A stretch of 64,000 nucleotides of DNA from Phil1 sp964487565 (GCA_964487565.1 CAZARN010000003.1:1-64000), one strand, 5' to 3'. Positions 33,974 to 42,521 are shown, counted from the stretch's first letter. A program made the numbers and translations. Notes: generated by a model not told the origin, from the sequence alone.

Positions 33974-35425
33974 ATGCAAAAATACGATGTTGTGATCGTC
34001 GGAGGCGGCGTGACAGGCTGCGCGACGGCGAGGGAATTGATGAAACACGAGCTTTCGCTTGCCGTGCTTGAGGCGACGGATGATATCTGCGCGGGCCAGT
34101 CGAAGGCAAACACCGCCATCGTGCACGCGGGCTACGACGCTGCGCCCGGCACGAACAAAGCCCGTTTCAACATGCTGGGCGGGGCTTTATACGAGCGGAT
34201 AACGGGGGAGCTCGACGTGCCTTATAAAAGGAACGGCTCGCTTGTGGTCGCGTTTGACACGGACGGGATACCGGAGCTTGAAAAGCTCCTCTGGCGCGGG
34301 GAAATAAACGGCGTCAGGGGCCTTCGCGTGATATCGCGCGCGGAGCTTAATGAGATGGAGCCGAATATCGGAAACGAAGCCGAGGCCGCGCTTTACGCGC
34401 CGGGCGCCGGTATCGTCTGTCCGTATGAGCTGACCGTGGCCTATGCCGAAAACGCCGCGGCGAACGGCGCGCGGTTTTTCAGGAACAGCAGGGTGCTGAA
34501 TATAAAAAGAGCCGACGGCGGCTATATAATAAACACCCAAAACGAAACGTATGCGGCGCGGGCGGTTGTCAACTGCGCGGGCGTGCATTCGGATGAGATA
34601 AACAATATGGTGAGCCTTGAGAAGCTTGAGATAATACCGAGGCGCGGACAGTACTATCTCGTCGACAAAAGCTATTCGGGCGCCTTCACGAGCACGATAT
34701 TCCAGCTCCCGACCGCCATGGGCAAGGGCGTGCTCGTCGCGCCGACGGTGGACGGCACGATACTCATCGGCCCCACGGCGGAGGACATAACGGATAAGGA
34801 CGACGCGAGGACCACGGCGGAGGGGCTTGCCTCGGTGCTTGAGCGCGCATCCCTCACATGGAACGATATCCCGCAAAGGGGCTTCATCACCACATTTTCG
34901 GGCATACGCGCGCACTGCACGAAGAACGATTTCGTGCTCGGCGAGCCGGGCGACGCGCCGTTGTTCTTCAACGCGGCCGGCGTGGAATCCCCGGGCCTTT
35001 CAAGCGCGCCCGCGATAGGCGTATATCTTGCAGAGAGCATCGCGCAGAGGCTTTCGGCGGGGGAAAACCCGCATTTTGATCCGATAAGGCACGGCATAAA
35101 AAAGTTCAGGGAGATGGACGACGCACAGCGCGCCGAGGCAATATCGGAAAACCCGGATTATGCGAAAATCGTCTGCCGGTGCGAAAACGTGACGGAGGCC
35201 GAAATACGCGAGAGCATACGGCGCGAAGTCGGCGCGCGCTCCGCGGACGGGGTGAAGCGGCGCACACGCGCGGGCATGGGGCGCTGCCAAAGCGGCTTTT
35301 GCCTTACGCGCACGATGGAGATATTATCGGAGGAGCTTGGCGTTGCGGAAACGGAAATAACCAAGTGCGGCGGCGCATCAAGGCTTGTGACGGGCCGGAT
35401 ATTCGATGAGGAGGCCGGAAAATGA
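33974..35425 (+). CDS. FAD-dependent glycerol-3-phosphate dehydrogenase-like oxidoreductase with BFD [2Fe-2S] domain
   Basis: A 483-residue protein of the GlpA/DAO type. The FAD-binding GGGVTGCATARELM motif is at about residues 10-23; the DAO fold extends to about 370; a BFD-like [2Fe-2S] domain follows with CRCENVTEAEI and GAGRCQSGFC-like spacing (GMGRCQSGFCLTRTM). It likely oxidises glycerol-3-phosphate to dihydroxyacetone phosphate together with the next two proteins, which correspond to a GlpABC-like complex in clostridia. Start 33974 is preferred: AGGA lies at 33962-33965, too near the in-frame ATG at 33965. Confidence 0.9.
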   Translation: MQKYDVVIVGGGVTGCATARELMKHELSLAVLEATDDICAGQSKANTAIVHAGYDAAPGTNKARFNMLGGALYERITGELDVPYKRNGSLVVAFDTDGIPELEKLLWRGEINGVRGLRVISRAELNEMEPNIGNEAEAALYAPGAGIVCPYELTVAYAENAAANGARFFRNSRVLNIKRADGGYIINTQNETYAARAVVNCAGVHSDEINNMVSLEKLEIIPRRGQYYLVDKSYSGAFTSTIFQLPTAMGKGVLVAPTVDGTILIGPTAEDITDKDDARTTAEGLASVLERASLTWNDIPQRGFITTFSGIRAHCTKNDFVLGEPGDAPLFFNAAGVESPGLSSAPAIGVYLAESIAQRLSAGENPHFDPIRHGIKKFREMDDAQRAEAISENPDYAKIVCRCENVTEAEIRESIRREVGARSADGVKRRTRAGMGRCQSGFCLTRTMEILSEELGVAETEITKCGGASRLVTGRIFDEEAGK

Positions 35426-36678
35426 GCGAAAGACAGGTGGATATCCTCATCATCGGCGGCGGCCCCGCGGGACTTGCGGCGGCGATAGCCGCGAAGGAAG
35501 CGGGCGTTTCAAGCATACTGGTGGTCGACCGCGAGGATGCGCCCGGCGGCATATTGAAGCAGTGCATACACAACGGCTTCGGTCTGCATACGTTCAACGA
35601 GGAGTTGACAGGCCCGGAGTACGCAGAAAGATTCATCAAAAAGGCCCGCGGGTACGGGATCGAGATACAATGCGGCGCAATGGCCGTGTCGGTCACGCCG
35701 GACAGGCTTGTCAGCGTCGTGTCGCGCGAGGCGGGGCTTGAGCTCATCCGCGCGAAGGCCGTGATACTTGCGATGGGTTGCAGGGAGAGGCCGCGCGGCG
35801 CGCTCGCGATACCCGGCACGCGCTGCTCCGGCATATACACGGCCGGCACGGCGCAAAAGCTCGTCAATCTCAAGGGGCTGATGCCCGGCAGGCGCGTGGT
35901 GATACTGGGCAGCGGCGATATCGGCCTCATCATGGCGCGGCGTATGACGTTCATGGGGGCGAAGGTGCTCGCCTGCGTGGAGCTGATGCCGTATTCGGCG
36001 GGCCTTACGCGAAACATCGTGCAATGCCTTGAGGATTTTGGCATACCGCTTTATCTTTCGCACACGGTGGTGGATATCGCCGGACGCGAGCGGCTTGAAA
36101 GCGTGACCGTCGCAAAGGTGGACGGGCGGCAAAAGCCGATACCTGGCACGGAGCGCGTGATAGAATGCGACACGCTGCTGCTTTCGGTCGGCCTTCTGCC
36201 TGAAAACGAGCTTACAAAGATGGCCGGAGCCGAAATATCGCCTTCAACGGGCGGCGCGGTGGTGGACGACGCGCTGCAAACCACAGTGCCCGGCGTGTTC
36301 TCCTGCGGGAACGTGCTGCACGTGCACGACCTTGTTGATTTTGTTTCCGAAGAGGCGGCGCGCGCGGGGAAAAACGCCGCGGCGTATGTCATGTCGGGGA
36401 AAAATGCCGGGGCGCACGTCAATATCGCGGCGGGCGAGAGCGTGGGCGCGCTCGTCCCGCAGCGCATGGAGGCTGAGCCTAAATGCGGCGTGAAGCTGAT
36501 GTTCCGTCCGCGGGGCGTGTATAAAAACGCCGTCGTGTATGTTGAACGCGGCGGACTGACGCTGTATTCGAAAAAGGAAAAGATACTCGTTCCCGGCGAG
36601 ATGGTGAGCGTGCGGCTTGACGGTGAAACGCTTGCAAAAGCCTCCGGGGATCTGAGCGTGCGTATAGAGGTGCAATGA
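35422..36678 (+). CDS. FAD/NAD(P)-dependent oxidoreductase, second subunit of the glycerol-3-phosphate dehydrogenase module
   Basis: A 418-residue pyridine-nucleotide-disulfide-type flavoprotein. FAD motif IIGGGPAGLAAAIAAKEAG at about 9-27, a second nucleotide-binding motif VVILGSGDIGLIMARRM at about 158-174 and the C-terminal GVFSCGNVLHVHDLVD motif at about 291-306. The usual redox CxxC is absent, as in the NAD(P)-type subunits found beside GlpA-like proteins in Clostridia. ATGA overlaps at both ends tie it to its neighbours. It probably passes electrons from the GlpA-like subunit to NAD or a flavodoxin-type carrier. Confidence 0.9.
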   Translation: MSERQVDILIIGGGPAGLAAAIAAKEAGVSSILVVDREDAPGGILKQCIHNGFGLHTFNEELTGPEYAERFIKKARGYGIEIQCGAMAVSVTPDRLVSVVSREAGLELIRAKAVILAMGCRERPRGALAIPGTRCSGIYTAGTAQKLVNLKGLMPGRRVVILGSGDIGLIMARRMTFMGAKVLACVELMPYSAGLTRNIVQCLEDFGIPLYLSHTVVDIAGRERLESVTVAKVDGRQKPIPGTERVIECDTLLLSVGLLPENELTKMAGAEISPSTGGAVVDDALQTTVPGVFSCGNVLHVHDLVDFVSEEAARAGKNAAAYVMSGKNAGAHVNIAAGESVGALVPQRMEAEPKCGVKLMFRPRGVYKNAVVYVERGGLTLYSKKEKILVPGEMVSVRLDGETLAKASGDLSVRIEVQ

Positions 36679-37031
36679 TGGAAAAGGAACTCGTTTGCAT
36701 AAACTGCCCCATGGGCTGCCGGGTGAGCGCGACCGTTGAGGGAACAAACATTGTGCGGGTATCGGGCAACGGCTGCAAGCGCGGCGAGATTTACGCGCGC
36801 AGCGAGCTGACACGCCCCGTGCGCATGGTGACGGCGCTTTCCCGCGTTGAGGGGAGCGACTTTCCGCTTCCCGTGAAAACCGACAGGCCGATAGATAAAG
36901 AGCTGATATTTTCAGCCCTTGAAGCTCTGCGCGCGGCAGCCGCGCCCAAAAACACCGCGGCGGGCGACGTCGTGCTCAAAAACATCTGCGGGACGGATGC
37001 TTCCTTTGTCGCCACGGCTGATGCGAGATGA
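36675..37031 (+). CDS. DUF1667 domain protein, small Cys-rich partner
   Basis: A 118-residue protein with the DUF1667 signature VCINCPMGCRVSATV at about 7-21 (C-x2-C-x3-C) and a fourth Cys in GNGCKRGEIYA at about 32-42; four cysteines could bind an iron-sulfur cluster or zinc. The family almost always follows the two flavoprotein genes above and is thought to be part of the same complex, in place of GlpC. Tandem ATGs at 36675 and 36678; spacing from GAGGTG slightly favours the second. Last gene of the glg-glp run. Confidence 0.9.
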   Translation: MMEKELVCINCPMGCRVSATVEGTNIVRVSGNGCKRGEIYARSELTRPVRMVTALSRVEGSDFPLPVKTDRPIDKELIFSALEALRAAAAPKNTAAGDVVLKNICGTDASFVATADAR

Positions 37032-37124
37032 ATATCGTGGGTTACAGCGCAACGGCTTGTAACTCGCCTTTTTATATTATAAAATAGGACAGTAAAAGAC
37101 AAACGGGCGTTTTGGAGGTAAGGT

Positions 37125-38168
37125 ATGGCTGGAAAAGAAAAAAATCGTCAGTATTCCGCGCAGGAGCTTTCTGTTTTCTGTTCGGAGGTGGCGCTGGTGC
37201 TGCATTCCGGCATGTTCCTGCCGGACGGCATCGCCGCAATGGCCAACGAAAGCGGAAGCCGCGTGCTTGCCGGGATGAAGACGGCCGTTGAAGGGGGCGA
37301 AAGCCTTGCCGCGGCGCTCGGCGGGGCGGGGATGTTCCCGGATTATATGGTGAACATGGTGGCCGTGGGCGAAGAAGCGGGCAAGCTCGAGCAGGTGATG
37401 GGCTCCCTCGCCTCTTTCTATGAACGTGAGCACGCGGTGCGCAGCAGGATACGCTCCGCCGTGTTCTATCCGATGGCGCTCGTTTCGATGATGATAATAG
37501 TGATCGGCGTGCTGCTCATAAGGGTGCTGCCGGTTTTTGCGGACGTGTTCGCGGATCTCGGCGGCGCGGCCGGCGCGGTATCGCCGGACATGGTCTCGTT
37601 CAGCACGGTGGCGGGTTATATCGCGCTTGCCTTGGCGGCGCTGATGCTCGTTCTGTGCGCGGTGACCGCGGTCAAGCTTCGCAGCGCCGCGGGCTATGCG
37701 CAGCTTATGCGCATCCTTGCAAAGCTTGGCATCACGCGAAAGCTTGCCGCCAAAATTGGCACGGGGCGTTTCGCGTTCGCGCTTTCCATGATGCTTGAAA
37801 GCGGATACGGCATCGACGCCGCCCTTGAAAAGCTGCCGGAGATCGTTGAGAACGACGATGTGGCAAAGCGCATCGGCGAATGCCGCAAGGCGATGGCCGG
37901 AGGCGCTTCCTTCTCGCACGCAGTGGAGCAGGCGGGCATATTCACGGGCATGTATGCGGAGATACTCGGCGTCGGCTTCCGCGCGGGCGCGCTTGACAGC
38001 GTGACGGCGAGGATCGCGGACATATACGAAGAGGAGATAGACGCGGAAACAAACCGCATGGTGGGCGCCGCGGAGCCTGTGCTCGTGGCGATACTTTGCG
38101 TTGTGATTGGCGTGATACTGCTTTGCGTGATGCTCCCCCTCATGGAGATCATGACAAGCATCGGCTGA
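37125..38168 (+). CDS. Type II secretion/type IV pilus inner-membrane platform protein (GspF/PilC)
   Basis: A 347-residue protein with the duplicated T2SF domain: first repeat at about 15-135, membrane segment at about 112-135, second repeat at about 215-335 with terminal hydrophobic segment ILCVVIGVILLCVMLPLMEIM shortened here as ILCVVIGVILL. The family anchors pilus or pseudopilus assembly in the cytoplasmic membrane and contacts the ATPase. RBS GGAGG. First gene of a six-gene unit ending with PilT. It is a little shorter than the usual 400-residue PilC because the N-terminal extension is minimal. Confidence 0.92.
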   Translation: MAGKEKNRQYSAQELSVFCSEVALVLHSGMFLPDGIAAMANESGSRVLAGMKTAVEGGESLAAALGGAGMFPDYMVNMVAVGEEAGKLEQVMGSLASFYEREHAVRSRIRSAVFYPMALVSMMIIVIGVLLIRVLPVFADVFADLGGAAGAVSPDMVSFSTVAGYIALALAALMLVLCAVTAVKLRSAAGYAQLMRILAKLGITRKLAAKIGTGRFAFALSMMLESGYGIDAALEKLPEIVENDDVAKRIGECRKAMAGGASFSHAVEQAGIFTGMYAEILGVGFRAGALDSVTARIADIYEEEIDAETNRMVGAAEPVLVAILCVVIGVILLCVMLPLMEIMTSIG

Positions 38169-38181
38169 GAAAGGCTGCGGC

Positions 38182-38511
38182 ATGGCAAAACTCATCAGGC
38201 AAAAAAACAGGATCATCCCGTGGTGGGGCGGCCTCATGGCGGCGGTCGCGGTGTTTGCGACGGTGCTTTCAATATTCATCACCGCCGTGACAAAAACACA
38301 GCAGGGCGCGCAGGAACAGGAGCTTGCCCTTGTGGAACGCGCGGTGAACAGGGCTGTTGTAAGCTGCTATGCGATGGAGGGGTTCTATCCGCCGAGCATA
38401 GAATACCTTGTTGAGAACTACGGACTTGATATCGATTTCGACAAATATTACGTCCATCATGAGGCGTTTGCCTCCAACGTTTATCCGACCGTTTGGGTCG
38501 TGAGGAGGTGA
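38182..38511 (+). CDS. Small membrane-anchored protein of the PilC-PilT cluster
   Basis: A 109-residue protein: basic N-terminus, one hydrophobic segment at about 16-36, then a hydrophilic part with AVVSCYAMEGFYPPSIEYLVENYGL, in which the block A-Y-x-x-E-G-x-Y-P resembles the post-helix region of small pseudopilins. No clear prepilin peptidase site (Gly-Phe/Met followed by Glu at +5) is present. It is probably a bitopic component on the cell surface side. I cannot name the family. Starts 14 bases after the PilC-like gene. Confidence 0.75.
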   Translation: MAKLIRQKNRIIPWWGGLMAAVAVFATVLSIFITAVTKTQQGAQEQELALVERAVNRAVVSCYAMEGFYPPSIEYLVENYGLDIDFDKYYVHHEAFASNVYPTVWVVRR

Positions 38512-38518
38512 CTGCGCT

Positions 38519-39007
38519 GTGATCGCCCAGAAGAGCGGATACGGCTTCACGTCAACCGTGCTTTCCATGATGCTTTTCGTGTTCTTTGCGCTGCTTTCGC
38601 TTTTGCAGGTGCTTTACGGCGCAAGGGTGTACAGCGATGTGGTTGCGGGCATCGACGACGGCTATGCGCTGCGCGCGTCGCTCAATTATGCTACGAACAA
38701 GCTCCATGCCCACGACGGCTGCGGCCCCGTGCGCACGGAAAACGTGAACGGGCTCGACGTGCTTTGCCTTTGGGATGAAAAAGAAGAATATGTGACCTGC
38801 ATGTATTTCACGGACGGTTATCTGATGGAGCAGTATATGGCTTCGTCTTCGGCGTTCATACCGTCCGCGGGGCAGCGCATAGCGGAGCTTGCGGATTTTA
38901 CGTTCGATGTTTCCGATTCCGGCGGCGTGACCTTCACCGCATGGACATGGGAGGGCACGATGAGGAGCGTCAGCGTGTATCAGCGTGCGGGAGGGACCGT
39001 CAAATGA
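38519..39007 (+). CDS. Pseudopilin-like protein (DUF4860-like)
   Basis: A 162-residue protein starting at GTG behind GAGGAGGTGA. The N-terminus reads MIAQKSGYGFTSTVLSMML: a Gly-Phe-Thr start of a 22-residue hydrophobic stretch recalls class III (prepilin) signal sequences, though the +5 Glu is missing. The remainder is a beta-rich extracytoplasmic domain. I relate it to the clostridial DUF4860 group from its layout and context, not from a search. It overlaps the next gene by four bases. Confidence 0.65.
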   Translation: MIAQKSGYGFTSTVLSMMLFVFFALLSLLQVLYGARVYSDVVAGIDDGYALRASLNYATNKLHAHDGCGPVRTENVNGLDVLCLWDEKEEYVTCMYFTDGYLMEQYMASSSAFIPSAGQRIAELADFTFDVSDSGGVTFTAWTWEGTMRSVSVYQRAGGTVK

Positions 39008-39423
39008 ATGACAGGGCAAGCGGCAGCTATGCGTTTTTAATCGAGATGATGGCGGTCATCCTTTTCTTCGCGCTTTCCGTGGGGGTTGTGCTTTCGCTTT
39101 TCGTGGCGGCGGACAAGCGCTCCGAACAGGCGAAGGTGCTTTCCGGCGCGGTGACCGCGGCGGCTTCCGCGGCGGAGCTCCTGCGCGTTTCGGACGATCC
39201 GCAGCAGGCGTTTTGCCTTGAGTACGGCGGCGTTGAGTGCGACGGAGGATATGAAGCGTGGCTTGATCCGTCGTTCATGCCATTCGGCCTCGAGGAATAC
39301 AGGCTGAGGCTTGCCTGCTCCGAGACGGACGGCCTGAACGAAATGAAGGTGAGCATATTGAATTACGACGGGGACGAGATATATTCGCTCGAATGTGCCT
39401 CGTATGCGGGAGGTGCGCAGTGA
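39004..39423 (+). CDS. Pseudopilin-like small membrane protein
   Basis: A 139-residue protein. The N-terminus MNDRASGSYAFLIEMMAVIL contains Gly-Ser then FLIE, similar to the GF(T)LIE start of prepilins, followed by a hydrophobic helix to about residue 36 and a charged extracytoplasmic domain with two conserved-looking Cys in AFCLEYGGVECDGGY. It would be a minor pilin or pseudopilin if a peptidase exists elsewhere. ATGA overlap with the previous gene and GTGA overlap with the next. Confidence 0.7.
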   Translation: MNDRASGSYAFLIEMMAVILFFALSVGVVLSLFVAADKRSEQAKVLSGAVTAAASAAELLRVSDDPQQAFCLEYGGVECDGGYEAWLDPSFMPFGLEEYRLRLACSETDGLNEMKVSILNYDGDEIYSLECASYAGGAQ

Positions 39424-39911
39424 AGAACAAAAAGTTTTCCTCCTCGGTGCGCACGATGACAATAATGGGCGCGCCTTCGCTCGTGATGATATTTGTGGTG
39501 CTCTGCCTCGTGTGTTTCGCCTCGCTTTCGATGGTTTCGGCAAACGCGGATATGCGCCTTGCCAGGCGCACGGGCGAAAATGCGGCGGCATGGTACAAGG
39601 CGGACGGTGAAGCGCAGAAAAAGCTGCAAAAGCTTGAAGGAATGCTTGAGGACACCGCGGCGGCGGGCTTTACGGACGGCGTCGTTCAGGCGCTCGCGGC
39701 GGAGGGTTTCATCCTGGAAAAAGATGAGAACGGCAGTGAAACGGTCACATTCTATACCGCCTGCGGCGAGTATACGGCGATAAAGACAGTCGTTGCCGTG
39801 ACGGACGACGGCAGGCTTTCGGAAATACTCATGAATGGGACGGTCGTGACGAAGGAGCTTGAGTATACCGAGATACCCGATATATGGGATGGTGAAACGA
39901 TAAATGATTGA
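39420..39911 (+). CDS. Single-pass membrane protein of the PilC-PilT cluster
   Basis: A 163-residue protein starting at GTG with GGGAGG upstream. The basic N-terminus (VKNKKFSSSVRTMT) and one hydrophobic segment at about 18-41 precede an extracytoplasmic domain with a helical stretch (DGEAQKKLQKLEGMLEDTAA) and a beta part. Orientation and position suggest a pilus-associated or alignment-type subunit. I do not recognise a family. It overlaps the pilT start by eight bases. Confidence 0.7.
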   Translation: MKNKKFSSSVRTMTIMGAPSLVMIFVVLCLVCFASLSMVSANADMRLARRTGENAAAWYKADGEAQKKLQKLEGMLEDTAAAGFTDGVVQALAAEGFILEKDENGSETVTFYTACGEYTAIKTVVAVTDDGRLSEILMNGTVVTKELEYTEIPDIWDGETIND

Positions 39912-40959
39912 AGAGATATTGCATCGCGCGATAGATGAAAACGCATCGGATGTGCTCATCGCCTGCGGTTCGCCGGTGAGCGTGAAGATCGCGGGCAGCG
40001 TCAGGCACACGGGCGACAGACGCCTTGTGAGCGCTGATACCGAAACGATCGTGCACGAACTGTATTCCATGGCGGGCACGCGCAGCATGGAGCGTGTTTC
40101 ACGCACGGGCGACGATGATTTTTCGTTTTCGATGCCGGGCGTCGGACGCTTCAGGGCGGCGGTGTTCAGGCAGAGGGGATCATATTCGGCTGTGATACGT
40201 CTCGTGCGCTTCGAGCTGCCGGATCCTTCCATGCTTAACATTCCGGAAACGGTGACGGATCTTTATAAAATTAAAAAGGGCCTCGTGCTTATAACCGGCC
40301 CCGCAGGCAGCGGAAAATCAACGACGCTTTCCTGCATCGTGGACAGGATGAACCGCAATCTTCCGTATCATATCATCACGATAGAGGATCCGATCGAATT
40401 CCTTTATAAAAACGACAAAAGCATCGTCAGCCAAAGGGAGATAGATCAGGATACGGAGGATTTCAAAAGCGCGCTGCGCTATGCGCTGCGTCAGGCGCCC
40501 AACGTGATCCTCGTCGGCGAAATGCGCGATTATGAAACGATAAGCATCGCAATGACGGCCGCGGAGACGGGACAGTACGTCCTTTCAACCCTGCATACCG
40601 TCGGCGCGGCAAAGACCGTGGACCGCATAATCGACGTTTTCCCCACGGGCCAGCAGCAGCAGGTCAGGGTGCAGCTTTCAATGGTGCTGCAGGCTGTTGT
40701 TTCCCAGCAACTCATCCCCACGGTTTCGGGCGGCGCGGTGCCGGCGTTTGAGGTGATGTGCGCGAATCCCGCGATACGCAACCTCATCCGCGAGGGCAAA
40801 GCGCATCAGATCGACAACGTGATATATGCGAACCCCGCCACCATGATAAGCATGGACGCGAGCATAACCGCCCTTTATAAAAAAGGCGTCATTACATATG
40901 AAAACGCCATAGCATACAGCACGGACGCCGAAGCCATGGCGAAGAGGCTCAACCCCTGA
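39904..40959 (+). CDS. pilT: PilT-type pilus retraction ATPase
   Basis: A 351-residue secretion ATPase. An N-terminal PAS-like domain (about 1-100) is followed by the Walker A GPAGSGKST at about 131-139, an Asp box (ITIEDPIEF), the Walker B region VILVGEMRDYET at about 200-211 (GEMRD is diagnostic for PilT rather than PilB) and the His box STLHTVGAAKT. The tetracysteine zinc motif of PilB is absent. It is the only ATPase of the cluster, so it must power retraction with an assembly ATPase elsewhere, or drive both steps. Confidence 0.92.
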   Translation: MIEEILHRAIDENASDVLIACGSPVSVKIAGSVRHTGDRRLVSADTETIVHELYSMAGTRSMERVSRTGDDDFSFSMPGVGRFRAAVFRQRGSYSAVIRLVRFELPDPSMLNIPETVTDLYKIKKGLVLITGPAGSGKSTTLSCIVDRMNRNLPYHIITIEDPIEFLYKNDKSIVSQREIDQDTEDFKSALRYALRQAPNVILVGEMRDYETISIAMTAAETGQYVLSTLHTVGAAKTVDRIIDVFPTGQQQQVRVQLSMVLQAVVSQQLIPTVSGGAVPAFEVMCANPAIRNLIREGKAHQIDNVIYANPATMISMDASITALYKKGVITYENAIAYSTDAEAMAKRLNP

Positions 40960-40970
40960 GCGGAAAAAAG

Positions 40971-41555
40971 TTATATTATCTGATACATGAGGCCGTGCTT
41001 CGTGCACAGGAATATGAGCTTTCCGTGCGCGACGCGCGGTATGCGCGTCTGCATGTCCCATTCCGGATAAAGCTTCTTCATGATGAGTGTATCGCCCGTG
41101 ACGAGCGCAGCGAATGAAATGTAATGTTCCTTTGTCATTTCATGCGCGGACGTGACATAGTATTCGTTTTCAACGTCTTCAACGCACAGCCTGTGATCCT
41201 CGTCCGCCTTGACGGGTTCCACGGGGCTGAGCGTCATCCCGCAGCAGGAAACCGACGCCTCACCGAGCGCGGCGATCACATTGCCGCATTTTTTGCATAC
41301 ATAGAATTTGATTTTTTTCATATTCCCTCCGTTTGCGTCATTCTCCTCAAGCTCGCCGGAAATAAGCCCGGACAGGTCGACGCCAAGCTCCTTTGAAAGC
41401 GCGCCCAGAAGGGAAACGTCAGGCAGGCCGAGACCGCGTTCCCATTTTGAAACGGCCCTGTCGCTTATGAATAGCCTTGCGGCAAGCTCCCGCTGGGTAA
41501 GCCCCGCGGAAAGCCTCAGCCTGCGTATGAGCTTCCCTGTTTTTGTGCAGTCCAT
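40971..41555 (-). CDS. HTH-desulfoferrodoxin fusion protein
   Basis: A 194-residue protein. Residues about 8-62 are an XRE-type helix-turn-helix (GLTQRELAARLFISDRAVSKWERG). Residues 87, 90, 104 and 105 are the C-x2-C...C-C ligands of a desulforedoxin-like Fe(Cys)4 site, and the C-terminal domain ends with CTKHG (Cys184, His187), as in the superoxide reductase centre of desulfoferrodoxin; His138 and His144 are further ligand candidates. It may sense or detoxify superoxide and regulate genes. An internal ATG at 41321 with GGAGG before it could also give a stand-alone desulfoferrodoxin. RBS GGAGG before 41555. Confidence 0.88.
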   Translation of the reverse strand: MDCTKTGKLIRRLRLSAGLTQRELAARLFISDRAVSKWERGLGLPDVSLLGALSKELGVDLSGLISGELEENDANGGNMKKIKFYVCKKCGNVIAALGEASVSCCGMTLSPVEPVKADEDHRLCVEDVENEYYVTSAHEMTKEHYISFAALVTGDTLIMKKLYPEWDMQTRIPRVAHGKLIFLCTKHGLMYQII

Positions 41556-41642
41556 TTTTATGTTTTCCTCCGTCAGCGCCGTCATGCACAAAGCATAACA
41601 CACGCGCCGCGCGTTTGCTACAAACGCTTGGTTGAGCGGCGT

Positions 41643-42521
41643 TCATATGTAATGGCGCAGCGTATCCTCGATCCAGTACATATGCGAGCGGCATCGGGAA
41701 GCCGCTTCAAGCTTTTTCATTTCAAGATAAAGCGCGACGCCGTCGGACGGATCGTGCCAGATATCGGTGAAGGTGAAATCGAAGCTTTCTTCGGGCGCCC
41801 GCTCGCGCGCGAAGGCGAAGGCGTCCGACAAAACGAGAGAGACCTTTGCCTTTTGCGGGAACTGGGGCAAAATGTATTGCGAAAAAAGCCCGATCGCGCG
41901 CGCGTCGCGCTCGACGGCCACGACACGACGAACGTCGCTTTTTTGCGAGGCCATGTATACAAAATAGCCGAGGCCGAGCCCGTATGTAAGCACGTCGCCG
42001 TGCGCGGCGGCTATCGGCGCGCGCATAGTGGCGATTTCATTGGGCGTAACGCTCATCCATTCGCGCCCGTTCTCGCGCACCTCGGGAAAAAGAAACTGAC
42101 CGGTGAAGTATCCGAGCTGCGGTATTATCCTTCCGTCGCCCATATCGCGCAGATCGTCGCATACAAACGCCTCGAACGGTGCGTATAGTCCGTGACCGAG
42201 CGTCCATGACCCGCTTGCGGCAGGAGGGAAGCTGATGTTCGCGTAATAAGGGTCGGCGCGAAAGCGCGCGGCATCGAGCTGATGCAGCATGTCCGGAAAA
42301 TAGGCGCGGAAGAGGGCTTTCGCTTCCGGATCGTCCTCCGTGTCAAGACCGAGCTGCGCGGCGATGAGCGCGGCGTATGCCGCTTGCGCGTCAACGCGGC
42401 AGCAGGACGCAAGCCCCTCAACGTCTGCGGCGCTTATCGCGTCTGCGCCGCGCGCGAAGAAGGCTTCGAGCCGCCGCATGAGTATTGTGTTGTAAAAACC
42501 GAAGCGCGCGTCTTCAGACAT
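41643..42521 (-). CDS. SAM-dependent methyltransferase-like protein
   Basis: A 292-residue protein with a helical N-terminal part and a Rossmann-type C-terminal half: motif I appears as DVLTYGLGLGYFVYMAS at about 176-192, the acidic end of strand 2 as VVAVERDARAI at about 198-208, and DFTFTDIWHDPSDG at about 244-257 as motif IV. The arrangement resembles spermidine-synthase-like class I enzymes, but the substrate is unknown and activity is not assured. RBS GGAAGGA. It follows yabQ on the same strand after about 80 bases. Confidence 0.7.
   Translation of the reverse strand: MSEDARFGFYNTILMRRLEAFFARGADAISAADVEGLASCCRVDAQAAYAALIAAQLGLDTEDDPEAKALFRAYFPDMLHQLDAARFRADPYYANISFPPAASGSWTLGHGLYAPFEAFVCDDLRDMGDGRIIPQLGYFTGQFLFPEVRENGREWMSVTPNEIATMRAPIAAAHGDVLTYGLGLGYFVYMASQKSDVRRVVAVERDARAIGLFSQYILPQFPQKAKVSLVLSDAFAFARERAPEESFDFTFTDIWHDPSDGVALYLEMKKLEAASRCRSHMYWIEDTLRHYI

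Noticed and set aside
37077..38282. A 401-codon open frame on the minus strand
   Set aside because: Antisense to the PilC-like gene, His/Arg/Glu-rich without recognisable domains.
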